A stretch of 64,000 nt of DNA from NCBI RefSeq assembly GCF_035984545.1, contig NZ_JAXCHP010000001.1, positions 3,038,001 to 3,102,000 on the forward strand, written 5' to 3'. A program made the position numbers and the translations under genes. Source of the DNA: Cryobacterium sp. GrIS_2_6 (GTDB lineage Bacteria; Actinomycetota; Actinomycetes; Actinomycetales; Microbacteriaceae). Shown in pieces: positions 7,602 to 15,082 of this stretch; position 1 is the stretch's first letter, and each line of letters opens with the position of its first letter. The notes beneath the pieces were generated by a model. That model made no database searches. It was given only the letters and a program-made list of their open reading frames with translations, and was not told the DNA's origin.

Positions 7602-7642
7602 CAATGTATTGCTGCCAAAGTACTCTAAGCACCAATACATTG
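7602..7642 (+). promoter_or_regulatory. Inverted 10-bp boxes upstream of hipB-like gene copy 2
   Basis: CAATGTATTG (7602-7611) and CAATACATTG (7633-7642) are perfect reverse complements, 31 bases start to start (three helical turns), 18 bases before the ATG at 7660. The position and symmetry fit an autoregulatory operator pair for the HipB-like protein. Copy 1 has a degenerate counterpart around 4012-4024 (CAACATATTG). Confidence 0.55.
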
Positions 7643-7659
7643 CTTTTATGGAGATGGTC

Positions 7660-7983
7660 ATGGCAAGAAAAGCCCGCACTTACTCACCCTGGACCGTTGA
7701 AGCCATCACCGTCCTTGGGCAGCAGATCACCGCCGAGCGCCGACTCATTCACTGGCGGCAACGCGACATAGCGGGGCGTGCAGGCATCTCCGTGTGGACT
7801 CTTATCGCCATTGAGAAAGGTTCCACCACCACATCGATCGGCACGGTCTTCGAGGTTACGGCCCTGCTCGGCATCCCTCTTGTTGGCGCCACTAAGGAGG
7901 GCCCACGAGAGCTAATCAACACTCGCCTCGCCCTGCTCCCCACGAGAATGAGACTGCCCACGGAATACGACGATGATTTCTGA
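7660..7983 (+). CDS. HipB-like XRE-family antitoxin/repressor, copy 2
   Basis: A 107-residue Cro/C1-type HTH protein (MARKARTYSPWTVEAIT, ERRLIHWRQRDIAGRAGIS, TLIAIEKGSTTTSIGTVFEV, ending TEYDDDF). Differences from copy 1 are scattered conservative changes, for example Gly to Trp after GISV, which falls inside the recognition-helix region and could change DNA specificity. ATG 7660 aligns with the start of copy 1. An overlapping downstream frame (7973) starts as in copy 1 but does not encode a kinase. Likely still binds the inverted boxes upstream. Confidence 0.75.
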   Translation: MARKARTYSPWTVEAITVLGQQITAERRLIHWRQRDIAGRAGISVWTLIAIEKGSTTTSIGTVFEVTALLGIPLVGATKEGPRELINTRLALLPTRMRLPTEYDDDF

Positions 7984-8150
7984 CACCGACTACGAGTGCG
8001 CCTGGTGCCCGCCATCAGTGGATAGCGTCACAATGCCGGTGCACGCCTCAATGCTCCGGAACGACTCCTCCGCCAGCGTCGGCAGAGTCCCCTCTGACCG
8101 CTGTGAACGGTGCCTCTTCTCGGACGATCGTCGCTCGGCTGCGAACAGGG
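7973..8150 (+). pseudogene. Remnant of the hipA-like gene that followed hipB-like copy 2
   Basis: The frame MISDTDYECAWCPPSVDS starts at an ATG overlapping the hipB-like stop. It then continues without recognisable kinase motifs and runs into the antisense of the neighbouring hipA 3' end. Read with copy 1, it is best explained as the leftover 5' end of a deleted hipA. Weak evidence because only about ten residues resemble a start. Confidence 0.3.
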
Positions 8151-8154
8151 CGAT

Positions 8155-9122
8155 CTACCGAGTGTCCCCGGTCGGGCGTCCCTCGAGCAGGTTACGGGTG
8201 AACCTGCGGACATCATCCTGCAGCCCGGCATAGGCGTTGTCGACCGGACTCTCCGAATGGGCAAAACTCTCCACGGCCTCAAGCGCTGAGGTGATGAGCG
8301 CGCGCGGTGAACGAACGTTCCACGAGAGACCCTCCGCGATGAGGTCGTCGATGGTGATCGCCGCGTGCAAGTACTTCCGGTTGACGGCCAACGCCATCTT
8401 GCCGTCCCCATCGAGGTGAGTTTGGGGCACGACATCGTAGGCCGGTGTAATTGCCGTGCTGCCGTCCCGCAGGTGGAGCATGCTGATGTTCTTGCCGTGC
8501 ATGTCGAGGTTTCCCAGGGCCTGCGAGACGGTCAGCAACCTGAGGAGCTGGTCTACGGAGCGCCGGTCACCATTGCGCCCAAGGACGTGCGCCACTCGCT
8601 TGAGCGTCACTTTCCCGCCGAACTCCTGGTACTTCTCGTTCTTCGACGCCCCCAGGGCCTGGTTCATGTCTTCCTGATGAATTCGTCCCTGTGGCGCATC
8701 CGGTGACCTGTCGTAGCGTTCGATAACGAGGCCGAGAACCCCACCGAAATCTTCTATCCATGCGTCGAATGTGGTCAGGCCAGCAGCTTTGGCCGCGCGG
8801 AAGCCGTATTCCTCATCAAACGTGATGCTCGGGTAACGGGCGGACGGCGGCTTGACGATGTGGGTCGACGGGTAGCCCTCAAGCACTTGGAACCACTGAT
8901 CGCCTTTGAGCGCCAGAACGATCTTGTCCTGCACACCGGCCAGCGACGTCCGGCCCGACTTCGGTCGGTTTCCCAGCGGGGCAGCCTGCGCGTTGGTGAG
9001 CATCTTTCCGACTTCGCCCCCGTCGACCAAGGCCACATCTGGCGTACGAGGCTCGCCCGGCGCCTCAGGGTCGTAAATCTGAACAGCCCCGGCAACATCT
9101 CGGCCAAATTGAGCCAATAACG
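8155..9122 (-). pseudogene. hipA: HipA kinase toxin, C-terminal part (gene split by ISL3-type element)
   Basis: Encodes about 320 residues of a HipA-like serine/threonine kinase. The motifs are present: SLAGVQDKIVLALKG, THIVKPPSARYPSI, the catalytic LGNLDMHGKNISML loop with Asp and Asn, and PAYDVVP (metal-binding Asp). HipA phosphorylates Glu-tRNA synthetase and related targets and is held in check by HipB. The N-terminal part lies at 10568-10838; the join across the IS is in frame (...DDIIPLL + AQFGRDVAGAVQ) and yields 412 residues. The catalytic core is intact, but without the N-terminal domain and the hip promoter it is probably silent. Confidence 0.85.
9115..9122 (+). repeat. 8-bp target-site duplication, left copy
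   Basis: CAATAACG directly precedes the left inverted repeat GGCTCTCCTGAC; the identical octamer follows the right repeat at 10560-10567. Confidence 0.85.
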
Positions 9123-10559
9123 GGCTCTCCTGACGTTACCGTGGGTGGTTTCCGAGCGCCTTAACGAGTGCACGCCGCTCTCCGTCTAGGTTTCTAACTG
9201 ACAAAGGCAAGAAACACAGGGACGAGAAAACGGCGTGCAAAACTCAACACTATGGCGGACTCTGCTCGGAGTCGACAAAACCATCGTCGAAGCGGTCGAT
9301 CTCGACGCGGATACGGGCATGCTGGTCGCGTCGGTGCGCCCAACGGCATCGATGCGGAACCGGTGCGGGGCCTGCCGGAAGCGCTGCCCGCGCTACGACG
9401 CCGGTGACGGGCGGCGCCGCTGGCGATCCCTGGACGCCGGCTCGGTGCAAATCCACTTAGAAGCTGCGGCGCCGCGGGTGAGCTGCCGGGTGCATGGCGT
9501 GACGGTCGCCGCCGTGCCGTGGGCCCGGCATCAGAGCGGGCACACTTTGTTCTTCGATGACCAGGTCGCGTGGCTGGCCACGCAAACATCCAAGTCCGCC
9601 ATCACCGTGCTGATGCGCATCGCGTGGCGCACCGTGGGCGCGATCATCACCCGGGTTTGGGCAGATACGGAGAAGCAGTTCGACCAGTTCGCGGGCCTCA
9701 CCCGGATCGGGATTGACGAGATCAGTTACAAGCGCGGCCACAAGTACTTGACCTGCGTCGTGGACCACGATTCTGGCCGTCTCGTCTGGGCGGCACCAGG
9801 CCAGGACAAGGCCACCCTCGAGACGTTTTTTGATGCGTTGGGGCCGGAGCGTTCGGCACTGATCACGCATGTTTCCGCGGACGGTGCGGCCTGGATCGCC
9901 AGTGTTGTCGCGGAACGAGCGCCGAACGCTGTTCGCTGCGCTGATCCGTTCCACGTCGTGAAATGGGCCACCGAGGCCCTCGATGAAGTCCGCCGGGGCG
10001 CGTGGAACGAGGCCCGCAAAGCCGCCCGGCACAACGATGCCCGACGCACTCGCGGCCGGCCCCCAGCCGACGCCCCGGCACGCCCAGACAGCGCCCGGGC
10101 GACGGGCATCAAGAACTGCCGATACGCGCTTTGGAAGAACCCGGAAAACCTGACCGAGAAGCAACAAACGAAGCTCGCCTGGATCGTGCAGACCGACCCC
10201 CGGCTGGCTCGGGCGTACTACCTGAAGGAAGGCCTCCGTGTGATCTTCAAACTGCCTCTCGAGGAAGCGACCGAAGCTCTCGACAAATGGGTTGGTTGGG
10301 CTCGCCGCTGCCGCATCCCGTCCTTCGTGAAACTGCAGAAGAGCATCGTGAAACACCGCACCGCGATCCTGGCCTCCATCGAGCACAGCCTCTCCAACGG
10401 CCGCGTCGAATCCATGAACACCAAGATCTGCCTCATGACCCGCATCGCGTTCGGCTTCAAATCACCCGAGGCCCTCATCGCCCTCGCAATGCTCAGCCTC
10501 GGCGGGCACAAACCCGTGCTTCCCGGCCGGGACTAACCCACGGAAGAGTCAGGAGAGCC
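9123..10559 (+). mobile_element. Complete ISL3-family insertion sequence inside hipA
   Basis: A 1,437-bp element with perfect 12-bp terminal inverted repeats (GGCTCTCCTGAC at 9123-9134 and its complement at 10548-10559) flanked by an 8-bp direct repeat, as ISL3 elements produce. It carries one intact transposase gene. The host gene reads through perfectly when the IS and one target repeat are removed, so this is a clean and probably recent insertion. Confidence 0.92.
9235..10536 (+). CDS. ISL3-family transposase
   Basis: 433 residues from GTG 9235. The N-terminal part has the zinc-finger-like C-x2-C...C region of ISL3 proteins (NRCGACRKRCPRYD, later SCRVHG). The DDE catalytic Asp residues are seen in RIGIDEISYKRGHKYLT and VSADGAAWIASV, with the Glu in NGRVESMNTKICLMTRIAFGFKS near the C-terminus. 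Length is normal and no disruption is visible, so the enzyme is probably active. It cuts and pastes the element that interrupts hipA. Its own promoter likely lies in the 110 bases before the start. Confidence 0.93.
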   Translation: MQNSTLWRTLLGVDKTIVEAVDLDADTGMLVASVRPTASMRNRCGACRKRCPRYDAGDGRRRWRSLDAGSVQIHLEAAAPRVSCRVHGVTVAAVPWARHQSGHTLFFDDQVAWLATQTSKSAITVLMRIAWRTVGAIITRVWADTEKQFDQFAGLTRIGIDEISYKRGHKYLTCVVDHDSGRLVWAAPGQDKATLETFFDALGPERSALITHVSADGAAWIASVVAERAPNAVRCADPFHVVKWATEALDEVRRGAWNEARKAARHNDARRTRGRPPADAPARPDSARATGIKNCRYALWKNPENLTEKQQTKLAWIVQTDPRLARAYYLKEGLRVIFKLPLEEATEALDKWVGWARRCRIPSFVKLQKSIVKHRTAILASIEHSLSNGRVESMNTKICLMTRIAFGFKSPEALIALAMLSLGGHKPVLPGRD

Positions 10560-10567
10560 CAATAACG
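10560..10567 (+). repeat. 8-bp target-site duplication, right copy
   Basis: CAATAACG directly following the right inverted repeat of the ISL3-type element; identical to 9115-9122. Confidence 0.85.
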
Positions 10568-10838
10568 GGATGATGTCATCGGTAGAGGCCCTGATCTCGG
10601 CGGCGAGATTGTCGAGCGCAGTTCCCTCGGGAAGTAGCTCTGCGAAAAAGTTGCGGCGGCGTGCGGCTCTGCTGCGGTTGACAACGAGGTCGAAAGGAAC
10701 CGACTCGGAGAGAATCGTGCTACCAAGCCCAAAGACATCGATGGCGTTCTTGTCCGCGTTGAAATCGAAGGCACGACGATCGGCGCCGACTAGACAACCG
10801 ACTAGCTCGCCATATATTTCCACACGCAAGTCAGCCAT
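10568..10838 (-). pseudogene. hipA: HipA kinase toxin, N-terminal part (gene split by ISL3-type element)
   Basis: Encodes the HipA N-terminal domain (MADLRVEIYGELVG, FGLGSTILSESVPF, RRRNFFAELLPEGTAL, STDDIIPLL) from ATG 10838, which overlaps the hipB stop by eight bases. The insertion removes the kinase domain; translation now runs into the IS and stops within about ten codons (LLGSPDSSVG). If expressed, a stand-alone N-terminal fragment would remain. The other 322 codons lie at 8155-9122. Confidence 0.82.
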
Positions 10839-11103
10839 CAGAGTCGTGCGCAATGTCGTGGCGAAGCGGCGCATCTGGCGAGTCGTCGACCTCCATATAC
10901 ATTCGGACCCCGGTCTCCCGCATTACCGCGAAGATACGCTCCAAAACGATCGTGCTCTTACCAGATTCCAAAGCCCAGATGTATTTCTGATCGGTCTGGA
11001 GCCTTTCGGCAAGATCACGCTGCGTCAGCCCGCTGACCAGACGGCCTTGCTGCAGCATCCGGCCGAGCGCCTCAATGCTTCTCACTTCACCGCGTGATGC
11101 CAT
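10831..11103 (-). CDS. hipB: HipB antitoxin (XRE-family repressor)
   Basis: 90 residues with a Cro/C1 HTH (MLQQGRLVSGLTQRDLAERLQTD, YIWALESGKSTIVLERIFAVMRETG, about residues 15-66) and a short acidic tail. HipB binds operators in its own promoter and neutralises HipA. The gene is intact with a strong promoter and two operator-like repeats directly upstream, and would still be expressed although its kinase partner is split by an IS. It is only distantly similar to the two other HipB-like proteins, so it belongs to a separate HipBA lineage. Confidence 0.85.
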   Translation of the reverse strand: MASRGEVRSIEALGRMLQQGRLVSGLTQRDLAERLQTDQKYIWALESGKSTIVLERIFAVMRETGVRMYMEVDDSPDAPLRHDIAHDSDG

Positions 11104-11114
11104 AGGTGCCCCTC

Positions 11115-11163
11115 TTGACGGTCATATCACCTTCATCTTACTTGACGGTCTTATCACCGTCAA
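11115..11163 (-). promoter_or_regulatory. hipBA promoter with two HipB operator-like palindromes
   Basis: On the minus strand a TTGACG -35 (11158-11163), 17-base spacer and TAAGAT -10 (11135-11140) form a near-consensus promoter. A perfect 8-bp inverted repeat (TTGACGGT...ACCGTCAA, 11142-11163) covers the -35 and spacer. A second, half-degenerate copy (11115-11136) lies 27 bases downstream, over the start of transcription. This layout fits repression by HipB. Confidence 0.65.
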
Positions 11164-12003
11164 TCGGCACGACGGCTATATCGTAGTCAAGCGCAACTGC
11201 GTGAAAACTAACGAAGGCGCCTAAACCGCGCCGCGCGGCCCTCTCGCGCTGTCGGTGCAGTAGAGCGCAAGCATCACGCAGGCCGTTGAGCCAACCATCG
11301 GACTACAGCCAGGATTGTCCCGCTAACGCGTACCAACATGATCTCTCAACCCCGGGCAGAGCGCACCGAACGGACTCCGCGCGGCGCTCGTCAAGCCATC
11401 GTCGACATGCTGTCCCTCTGTATCCCCAAAGTCCACGTCGTGCCTCCCGCATCGGGTAGCGCCCGACGACCAAGGCGGCCGGCGAAGTTGCCATGGGTCG
11501 ACAGGCGTGACTCCCGAGAGCCAGACACGCGCCCGCCCCTCCCCGTCCTTTTCCTTTTCCATTTCCATTTCCATTTCCATTTCCCCTTCCAGCATCGAGG
11601 ACTCGCGTACGCCTCGTCGAGCTCTCGTCGAATGCTGTTCCACGGAATCCACAGCATCCACACGCACTGTCTCGGCCTTGGGGCGAGGAAGGGCAAGGAC
11701 CAACAACCAGAACGGCCGGCAAGCTATTCGCAGACCCAGGAGCGGATCTCTCGAAGACCAGGCGTGCGCCCTCCCCCTCCATTTTCCCTTCCACTGGTCC
11801 TTCTCCTTCTCGCATCGAGGGCTCGTGCGCACACCGCGAGCCCTCAGCGAACCCTCACCGAGTCCTCGTCGAATGCCGACCTCAGACCCGCGAGGTGTGC
11901 GCTTGTGGGCACGCTTCACGCGGCAGGAAGGGGCACAAGGGGAGACTGAGGGCAACGCACCTCTGGCAACCGCACAATTCACCCGAGCGGACCTGTGCGT
12001 GCG
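11164..12003 (+). other. Gene-poor 0.84-kb stretch with internal duplication
   Basis: Long open frames occur on both strands but none has family-like sequence; their residues mirror low-complexity DNA (Met-Glu or Gly-Asn runs). The stretch contains an imperfect direct duplication and a TTTCCA hexanucleotide run. No RNA gene or intact coding sequence is recognised. Confidence 0.45.
11468..11878 (+). repeat. Two imperfect direct repeats with a TTTCCA microsatellite
   Basis: A unit of about 170 bases at 11468-11636 recurs at about 11705-11878 with substitutions. Shared pieces include CGGCCGGC, pyrimidine-rich CCCTCCCC..TTTTCC and GCATCGAGG...CTCGTCGAATGC. Copy 1 has four to five TTTCCA units (about 11551-11586) where copy 2 has a shorter pyrimidine run. 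Confidence 0.55.
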
Positions 12004-12666
12004 CTAGGCAGCAGCTGCCGCTTCGGCTCGGATCCTCATGCATTGGTCGCACGGAGTCGGATACTCGTTGTGCGATGCACAGAAGCCGGACCGGTCGCCG
12101 GCCCGCGGCGGCAGTGGCAGTGTTGCTACCGGGGCACCTCGCGCGGCGGCTGCCATGAGCGCCAACCTGAGATTTCCGCAATCCTTACACGGAAGGTCTG
12201 TTCCATTGGGATGGCGGCTGCAGAATGGTAGGCGAACTCGCTCCGTTTGACTCACTGGACCCGCAGCTTGGTTGAGGCTCTCCCGCGTCCCACTCTTCGC
12301 CGATGCCGCACTTTCTGCGGCGTTTGGCCCCCAGGGTGGGATCGGATGCGCCACCTTCGAAGGACGGTCGATCTTCTGGTGAACAAGCCAGTTCACGACC
12401 TCGAAGTACGTCTTTTTGCCGGAGTCGTAGGTGCGGATACGACCGGCGTCCACAAGTTCGTCGAGGTCCTCCTCGATCATTTTGCGCGTCACGTTGTCCT
12501 CAAAACGCCAGAGGTCGCCCTTTACAACTCGCGCGTCGAAGATGTTACGTCCATTGTCATCAGCAAAGAGCCACAGTCCAATCCACGTGAGACGTGCACG
12601 CAAGCTCAGAGCGACCACATCATCGCTCTGGAAGAAGGCCGGCTTAATGGTTCGAATGCGGGCCAC
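12004..12666 (-). CDS. Phage/element replisome-organiser-like protein with C-terminal Cys-rich knuckles
   Basis: 220 residues from GTG 12666. The N-terminus (MARIRTIKPAFFQSDDVVALSLRARLTWIGLWLFADDNGR, VVKGDLWRFEDNVT, YFEVVNWLVHQKIDRP) matches a family found in actinobacterial prophages and integrated elements and regarded as winged-helix replication or organiser proteins. The C-terminal third carries two similar zinc-knuckle-like segments (FCSRHPNG.DLPCKDCGNLRLAL and FCASHNEYPTPCDQCMRIRAEA). Such fusions may bind single-stranded DNA; that is inference. Coupled to the 94-aa gene upstream by a one-base overlap. Confidence 0.65.
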   Translation of the reverse strand: MARIRTIKPAFFQSDDVVALSLRARLTWIGLWLFADDNGRNIFDARVVKGDLWRFEDNVTRKMIEEDLDELVDAGRIRTYDSGKKTYFEVVNWLVHQKIDRPSKVAHPIPPWGPNAAESAASAKSGTRESLNQAAGPVSQTERVRLPFCSRHPNGTDLPCKDCGNLRLALMAAAARGAPVATLPLPPRAGDRSGFCASHNEYPTPCDQCMRIRAEAAAAA

Positions 12667-12950
12667 TAGGACTCGACCCTTCCGAATCGGGACCGATAGT
12701 TGCCGGTTGGTGTCGCGGCATACGACCTGGGCCGAACGACTCGACGAGCTGTGAAAGGACTATCGGCGCCGCCCTCTGGTTCCGCAAAGGAGACGAAGAA
12801 TTTGGAAGCCTCCGCCAGGTGGCAACGAATTCGGAGCTGTTCACGCTCCGGATTATCTGCATTGCACATGTCGAAGATCGTGTCTGTAGTGCGTCCTGCA
12901 GTCGAGTTCCGCGGCAAAAGGGCCTTTGCGGATTTCTTGGTATTGTTCAT
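12666..12950 (-). CDS. Hypothetical protein, first gene of the element's leftward operon
   Basis: 94 residues (MNNTKKSAKALLPRNSTAGRTTDTI, MCNADNPEREQLRIRCHLAEASKFFVSFAEPEGG, then a basic tail). I do not recognise the family. Its stop codon overlaps the GTG start of the replisome-organiser-like gene by one base, so both are probably translated from one message. No signal peptide or membrane segment. The purine-rich sequence before the ATG (AAAAGGGAG about 12961-12969, minus strand) is a good ribosome-binding site. Confidence 0.6.
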   Translation of the reverse strand: MNNTKKSAKALLPRNSTAGRTTDTIFDMCNADNPEREQLRIRCHLAEASKFFVSFAEPEGGADSPFTARRVVRPRSYAATPTGNYRSRFGRVES

Positions 12951-12988
12951 GAACCAGTCTCCCTTTTAGCGGTGGCGATTTGTCGAAG

Positions 12989-13018
12989 CCGTCACCGAGT
13001 TACAGCTCGGTGACGGCA
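12989..13018 (-). terminator. Strong hairpin between excisionase and replication genes
   Basis: A perfect 12-bp stem (GCCGTCACCGAG / CTCGGTGACGGC) with a 6-base loop lies just past the excisionase stop on the minus strand. No long T-run follows, so it could be a terminator or a transcript stabiliser ahead of the next operon. Confidence 0.5.
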
Positions 13019-13033
13019 CCCTCGTTGCCCTTT

Positions 13034-13252
13034 TCACGCGTCCTCCAGAGCTGTTCCTCTCCGCGCGCTGACTTCAATCCAGTCAATGACCTCCGACTCG
13101 ACGTAGATGACCGTCTTCGGAGTTGGCTTGCGGTACCGAGGGCCCTTCCCCGTGAAACGCAACTGGGCAAGGGATCCCTTCGTCATGCCGGGGATAATCT
13201 CGCAGACTTGCTGCGGTGAGAGATACGTAGTCAATTCAGCTCCATCTCGCAT
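13034..13252 (-). CDS. Excisionase-like helix-turn-helix protein
   Basis: 72 residues from ATG 13252 (MRDGAELTTYLSPQQVCEIIPGMTKGSLAQLRFTGKGPRYRK, VIYVESEVIDWIE). This is the MerR-type HTH_17 fold of Xis/AlpA excisionases: 'LS..eva......s...L...G.GP.Y.k....v.Y....v..Wi'. In an integrated element it would bend attachment-site DNA and drive excision by the integrase encoded 0.7 kb away. It is divergent from the XRE gene, and the shared 66-bp spacer has two repeat boxes. Confidence 0.75.
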   Translation of the reverse strand: MRDGAELTTYLSPQQVCEIIPGMTKGSLAQLRFTGKGPRYRKPTPKTVIYVESEVIDWIEVSARRGTALEDA

Positions 13253-13317
13253 ACACAAAACCGAGGTGTTCTGCGTACGGGCTATACACTACACAAAATC
13301 CGCGATATTGTGTCTAC
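13252..13317 (+). promoter_or_regulatory. Divergent xis/repressor control region with paired operator-like boxes
   Basis: TACACAAAA recurs at 13252-13260 and 13292-13300, each followed about 10 bases later by a related arm (GTGTTCT and TTGTGTCTA). The second is an ACACAA...TTGTGT inverted repeat ending two bases before the XRE start codon. The first covers the start of the excisionase gene. This is the layout expected for a lysogeny-type switch controlled by the XRE protein. The XRE transcript may be nearly leaderless. Confidence 0.5.
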
Positions 13318-13953
13318 ATGTTTGAAACGGTTGAATATGAGCTTGGGAAGCAAATCGCCCACTTCCGAAAACTACTCAAGATGAGCGCCGATGAGCTTGC
13401 CGAAAAGGCTGGATTCGGACTGACTAGATCGATAGTCGCCAATCTAGAGAATGGTCGAAAAGAGGACGTGACCGTGAGGCAACTCATTGCGATGGCCTTC
13501 GTGCTAGAAGTACAGCCAGCTGACTTGATTTTCCCCTTGAAGCAACCGTATAAGCGGATAGAAATCGCGAACGGAGAGAGCAATGTCGTGCTCACGCCAA
13601 TGTGGCTCGCTCGCGATTGGTTCACCGGAACGGCCAGCAGGAAGACGACCAGTTCTCTATTGAACGGTGAACCCATGCTGCACCCGCCGGGATTCGGCTA
13701 TTCAGAGAACGAGATCATATTGATCGACCTCCGCAAACGAAGCGAACTCCTTGAACAACTCGACTTACCAGAGAGGGGTTACCGCTTGGCGCCCCAGCGG
13801 AAGGGTTTCACAGTTAACCAGACAGCGAAATTCTTGTATCAGCGTGATCAGGAAACCAACCACGCTAACCTCTATCGGGTCGAGAATCGGCTGCGCGCCG
13901 CGGGCGTGAACCTGGAAAATCCGATCGGCCCGTCTCCCGAGACCCCCTTCTAG
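13318..13953 (+). CDS. XRE-family repressor of the integrated element
   Basis: 211 residues. Residues about 7-70 (ELGKQIAHFRKLLKMSADELAEKAGFGLTRSIVANLENGRKEDVTVRQLIAMAFVLEVQPADLIFP) form a Cro/C1 HTH. The C-terminal 130 residues have no peptidase (LexA-like) motif I can see, so it is not an obvious self-cleaving repressor. It ends two bases before the integrase start, so the two are probably co-transcribed. Expected role: hold the element quiescent and set integrase level; binding sites probably in the upstream spacer. Confidence 0.75.
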   Translation: MFETVEYELGKQIAHFRKLLKMSADELAEKAGFGLTRSIVANLENGRKEDVTVRQLIAMAFVLEVQPADLIFPLKQPYKRIEIANGESNVVLTPMWLARDWFTGTASRKTTSSLLNGEPMLHPPGFGYSENEIILIDLRKRSELLEQLDLPERGYRLAPQRKGFTVNQTAKFLYQRDQETNHANLYRVENRLRAAGVNLENPIGPSPETPF

Positions 13954-13955
13954 AC

Positions 13956-15077
13956 ATGGGTAGCATCACTCCTTACGAGACCGTAGCCGGCAAGCGCTAT
14001 CGGGCTCGCTATCGCAAACCTGACCACTCCTCCACAGAGCGGCGCGGCTTCTCAACGAAGAAAGCTGCAGAGCTTTTCTTGGCTTCAATTGAAGTATCCA
14101 AGGCCAGAGGCGAGTTTGTGGATGCAACCGCATCTAGGTCACACATCGATGTCCTCGGAGACGAGTGGTTGAACAATCAATCACACCTAAAACCCTCAAG
14201 CTTGCGCCCAATTGAGTCCGCTTGGAGACTGCACGTCCAGCCGTTCTGGGGAAAGCGCTCGGTGGGCTCCATCCGTCACAGCGAGGTTCAAGGTTGGGTC
14301 ACCGAACTATCCAAACGCAAGGGTGCAACGTTGGTGATTCGAGCATTCGGGATTCTCGCGTCAATCTTGGATGTCGCTGTGAAGGATCGTCGCATAAGTT
14401 CGAATGCCGCACGCGGGGTGAATCTTCCGAGAAAACCTCACAACAAGCATGTCTATCTTTCCCACCAGCAGGTTCAACTCCTCGCCGACAACGCTGGTCG
14501 GCATTCGACTCTGCTCCTATTCCTGTCGTACACGGGTCTCCGGTGGGGCGAAGCAACAGCCCTCAGAGTAAGAAGTCTGGACACCACAAGGCGGCGTGCG
14601 AACGTCACTGAAAACGCCGTGAGCGTAGGCGGACCGATCATCGTTGGCACGCCGAAGTCGCACGAATTCCGCAGCGTTCCGTACCCTGAGTTTCTAACCG
14701 ATCTGCTGGCCAAAGCATGCGCGGGAAAGGACCAAGATGAACTCGTCTTCGGCGCCGGACTCGTCCATGTGCCGCTTCCCGACTCAAGAAGAGGTTGGCG
14801 AGTTTCGGCCGTAAGAAAGGCCCAAGCCATTGACGCGACATTTCAGCGAGTCACCGTCCACGATTTGCGCCATACAGCCGCCAGCCTGGCGATCTCTGCC
14901 GGCGCAAACGTGAAAGCCGTCCAGAAGATGCTTGGACACGCTTCAGCCGCCATGACGCTGGACACATACGCGGATCTATTTGACGACGATCTTGACGCTG
15001 TCGGAATCGCGCTCAATCAGGCAAAGAAGGTTTCAGATGTGGGCAAACCGTGGGCAAACCCCGAATCTCTGCAATGA
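13956..15077 (+). CDS. int: Tyrosine recombinase integrase at tRNA-Ser
   Basis: 373 residues. N-terminal AP2-like arm-binding domain (YRARYRKPDHSSTERRGFSTKKAAELFL), core-binding SAM-like domain (about 60-160), then a catalytic domain with Arg196 (TGLRWGE), His302 and Arg305 (HDLRHT), His328 (LGHAS) and the nucleophile Tyr338 (DTYADLF). All catalytic residues are present, so it should be functional. It ends 49 bp before the 3' end of tRNA-Ser, the usual position for an element that uses the tRNA as attB. The far attachment site is not in the window. Clearly related to the broken integrase at 46659-47707. Confidence 0.93.
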   Translation: MGSITPYETVAGKRYRARYRKPDHSSTERRGFSTKKAAELFLASIEVSKARGEFVDATASRSHIDVLGDEWLNNQSHLKPSSLRPIESAWRLHVQPFWGKRSVGSIRHSEVQGWVTELSKRKGATLVIRAFGILASILDVAVKDRRISSNAARGVNLPRKPHNKHVYLSHQQVQLLADNAGRHSTLLLFLSYTGLRWGEATALRVRSLDTTRRRANVTENAVSVGGPIIVGTPKSHEFRSVPYPEFLTDLLAKACAGKDQDELVFGAGLVHVPLPDSRRGWRVSAVRKAQAIDATFQRVTVHDLRHTAASLAISAGANVKAVQKMLGHASAAMTLDTYADLFDDDLDAVGIALNQAKKVSDVGKPWANPESLQ

Positions 15078-15082
15078 AAAAC

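Larger units (their letters stand above)
7643..8150 (+). repeat. Duplicated block, copy 2 (hipB-like gene plus 3' flank)
   Basis: Matches 4026-4540. It includes the whole hipB-like gene and the following non-coding stretch up to the point where the 3' end of the minus-strand hipA gene begins. Confidence 0.7.

Noticed and set aside
11323..11982. Overlapping open frames on both strands (about 200 aa each)
   Set aside because: Low-complexity residues (Met-Glu, Gly-Asn runs) that reflect the TTTCCA repeat; no homology-like pattern or ribosome-binding site.
12247..12669. 140-codon plus-strand frame
   Set aside because: Antisense of the replisome-organiser-like gene, which has a clear conserved N-terminus.
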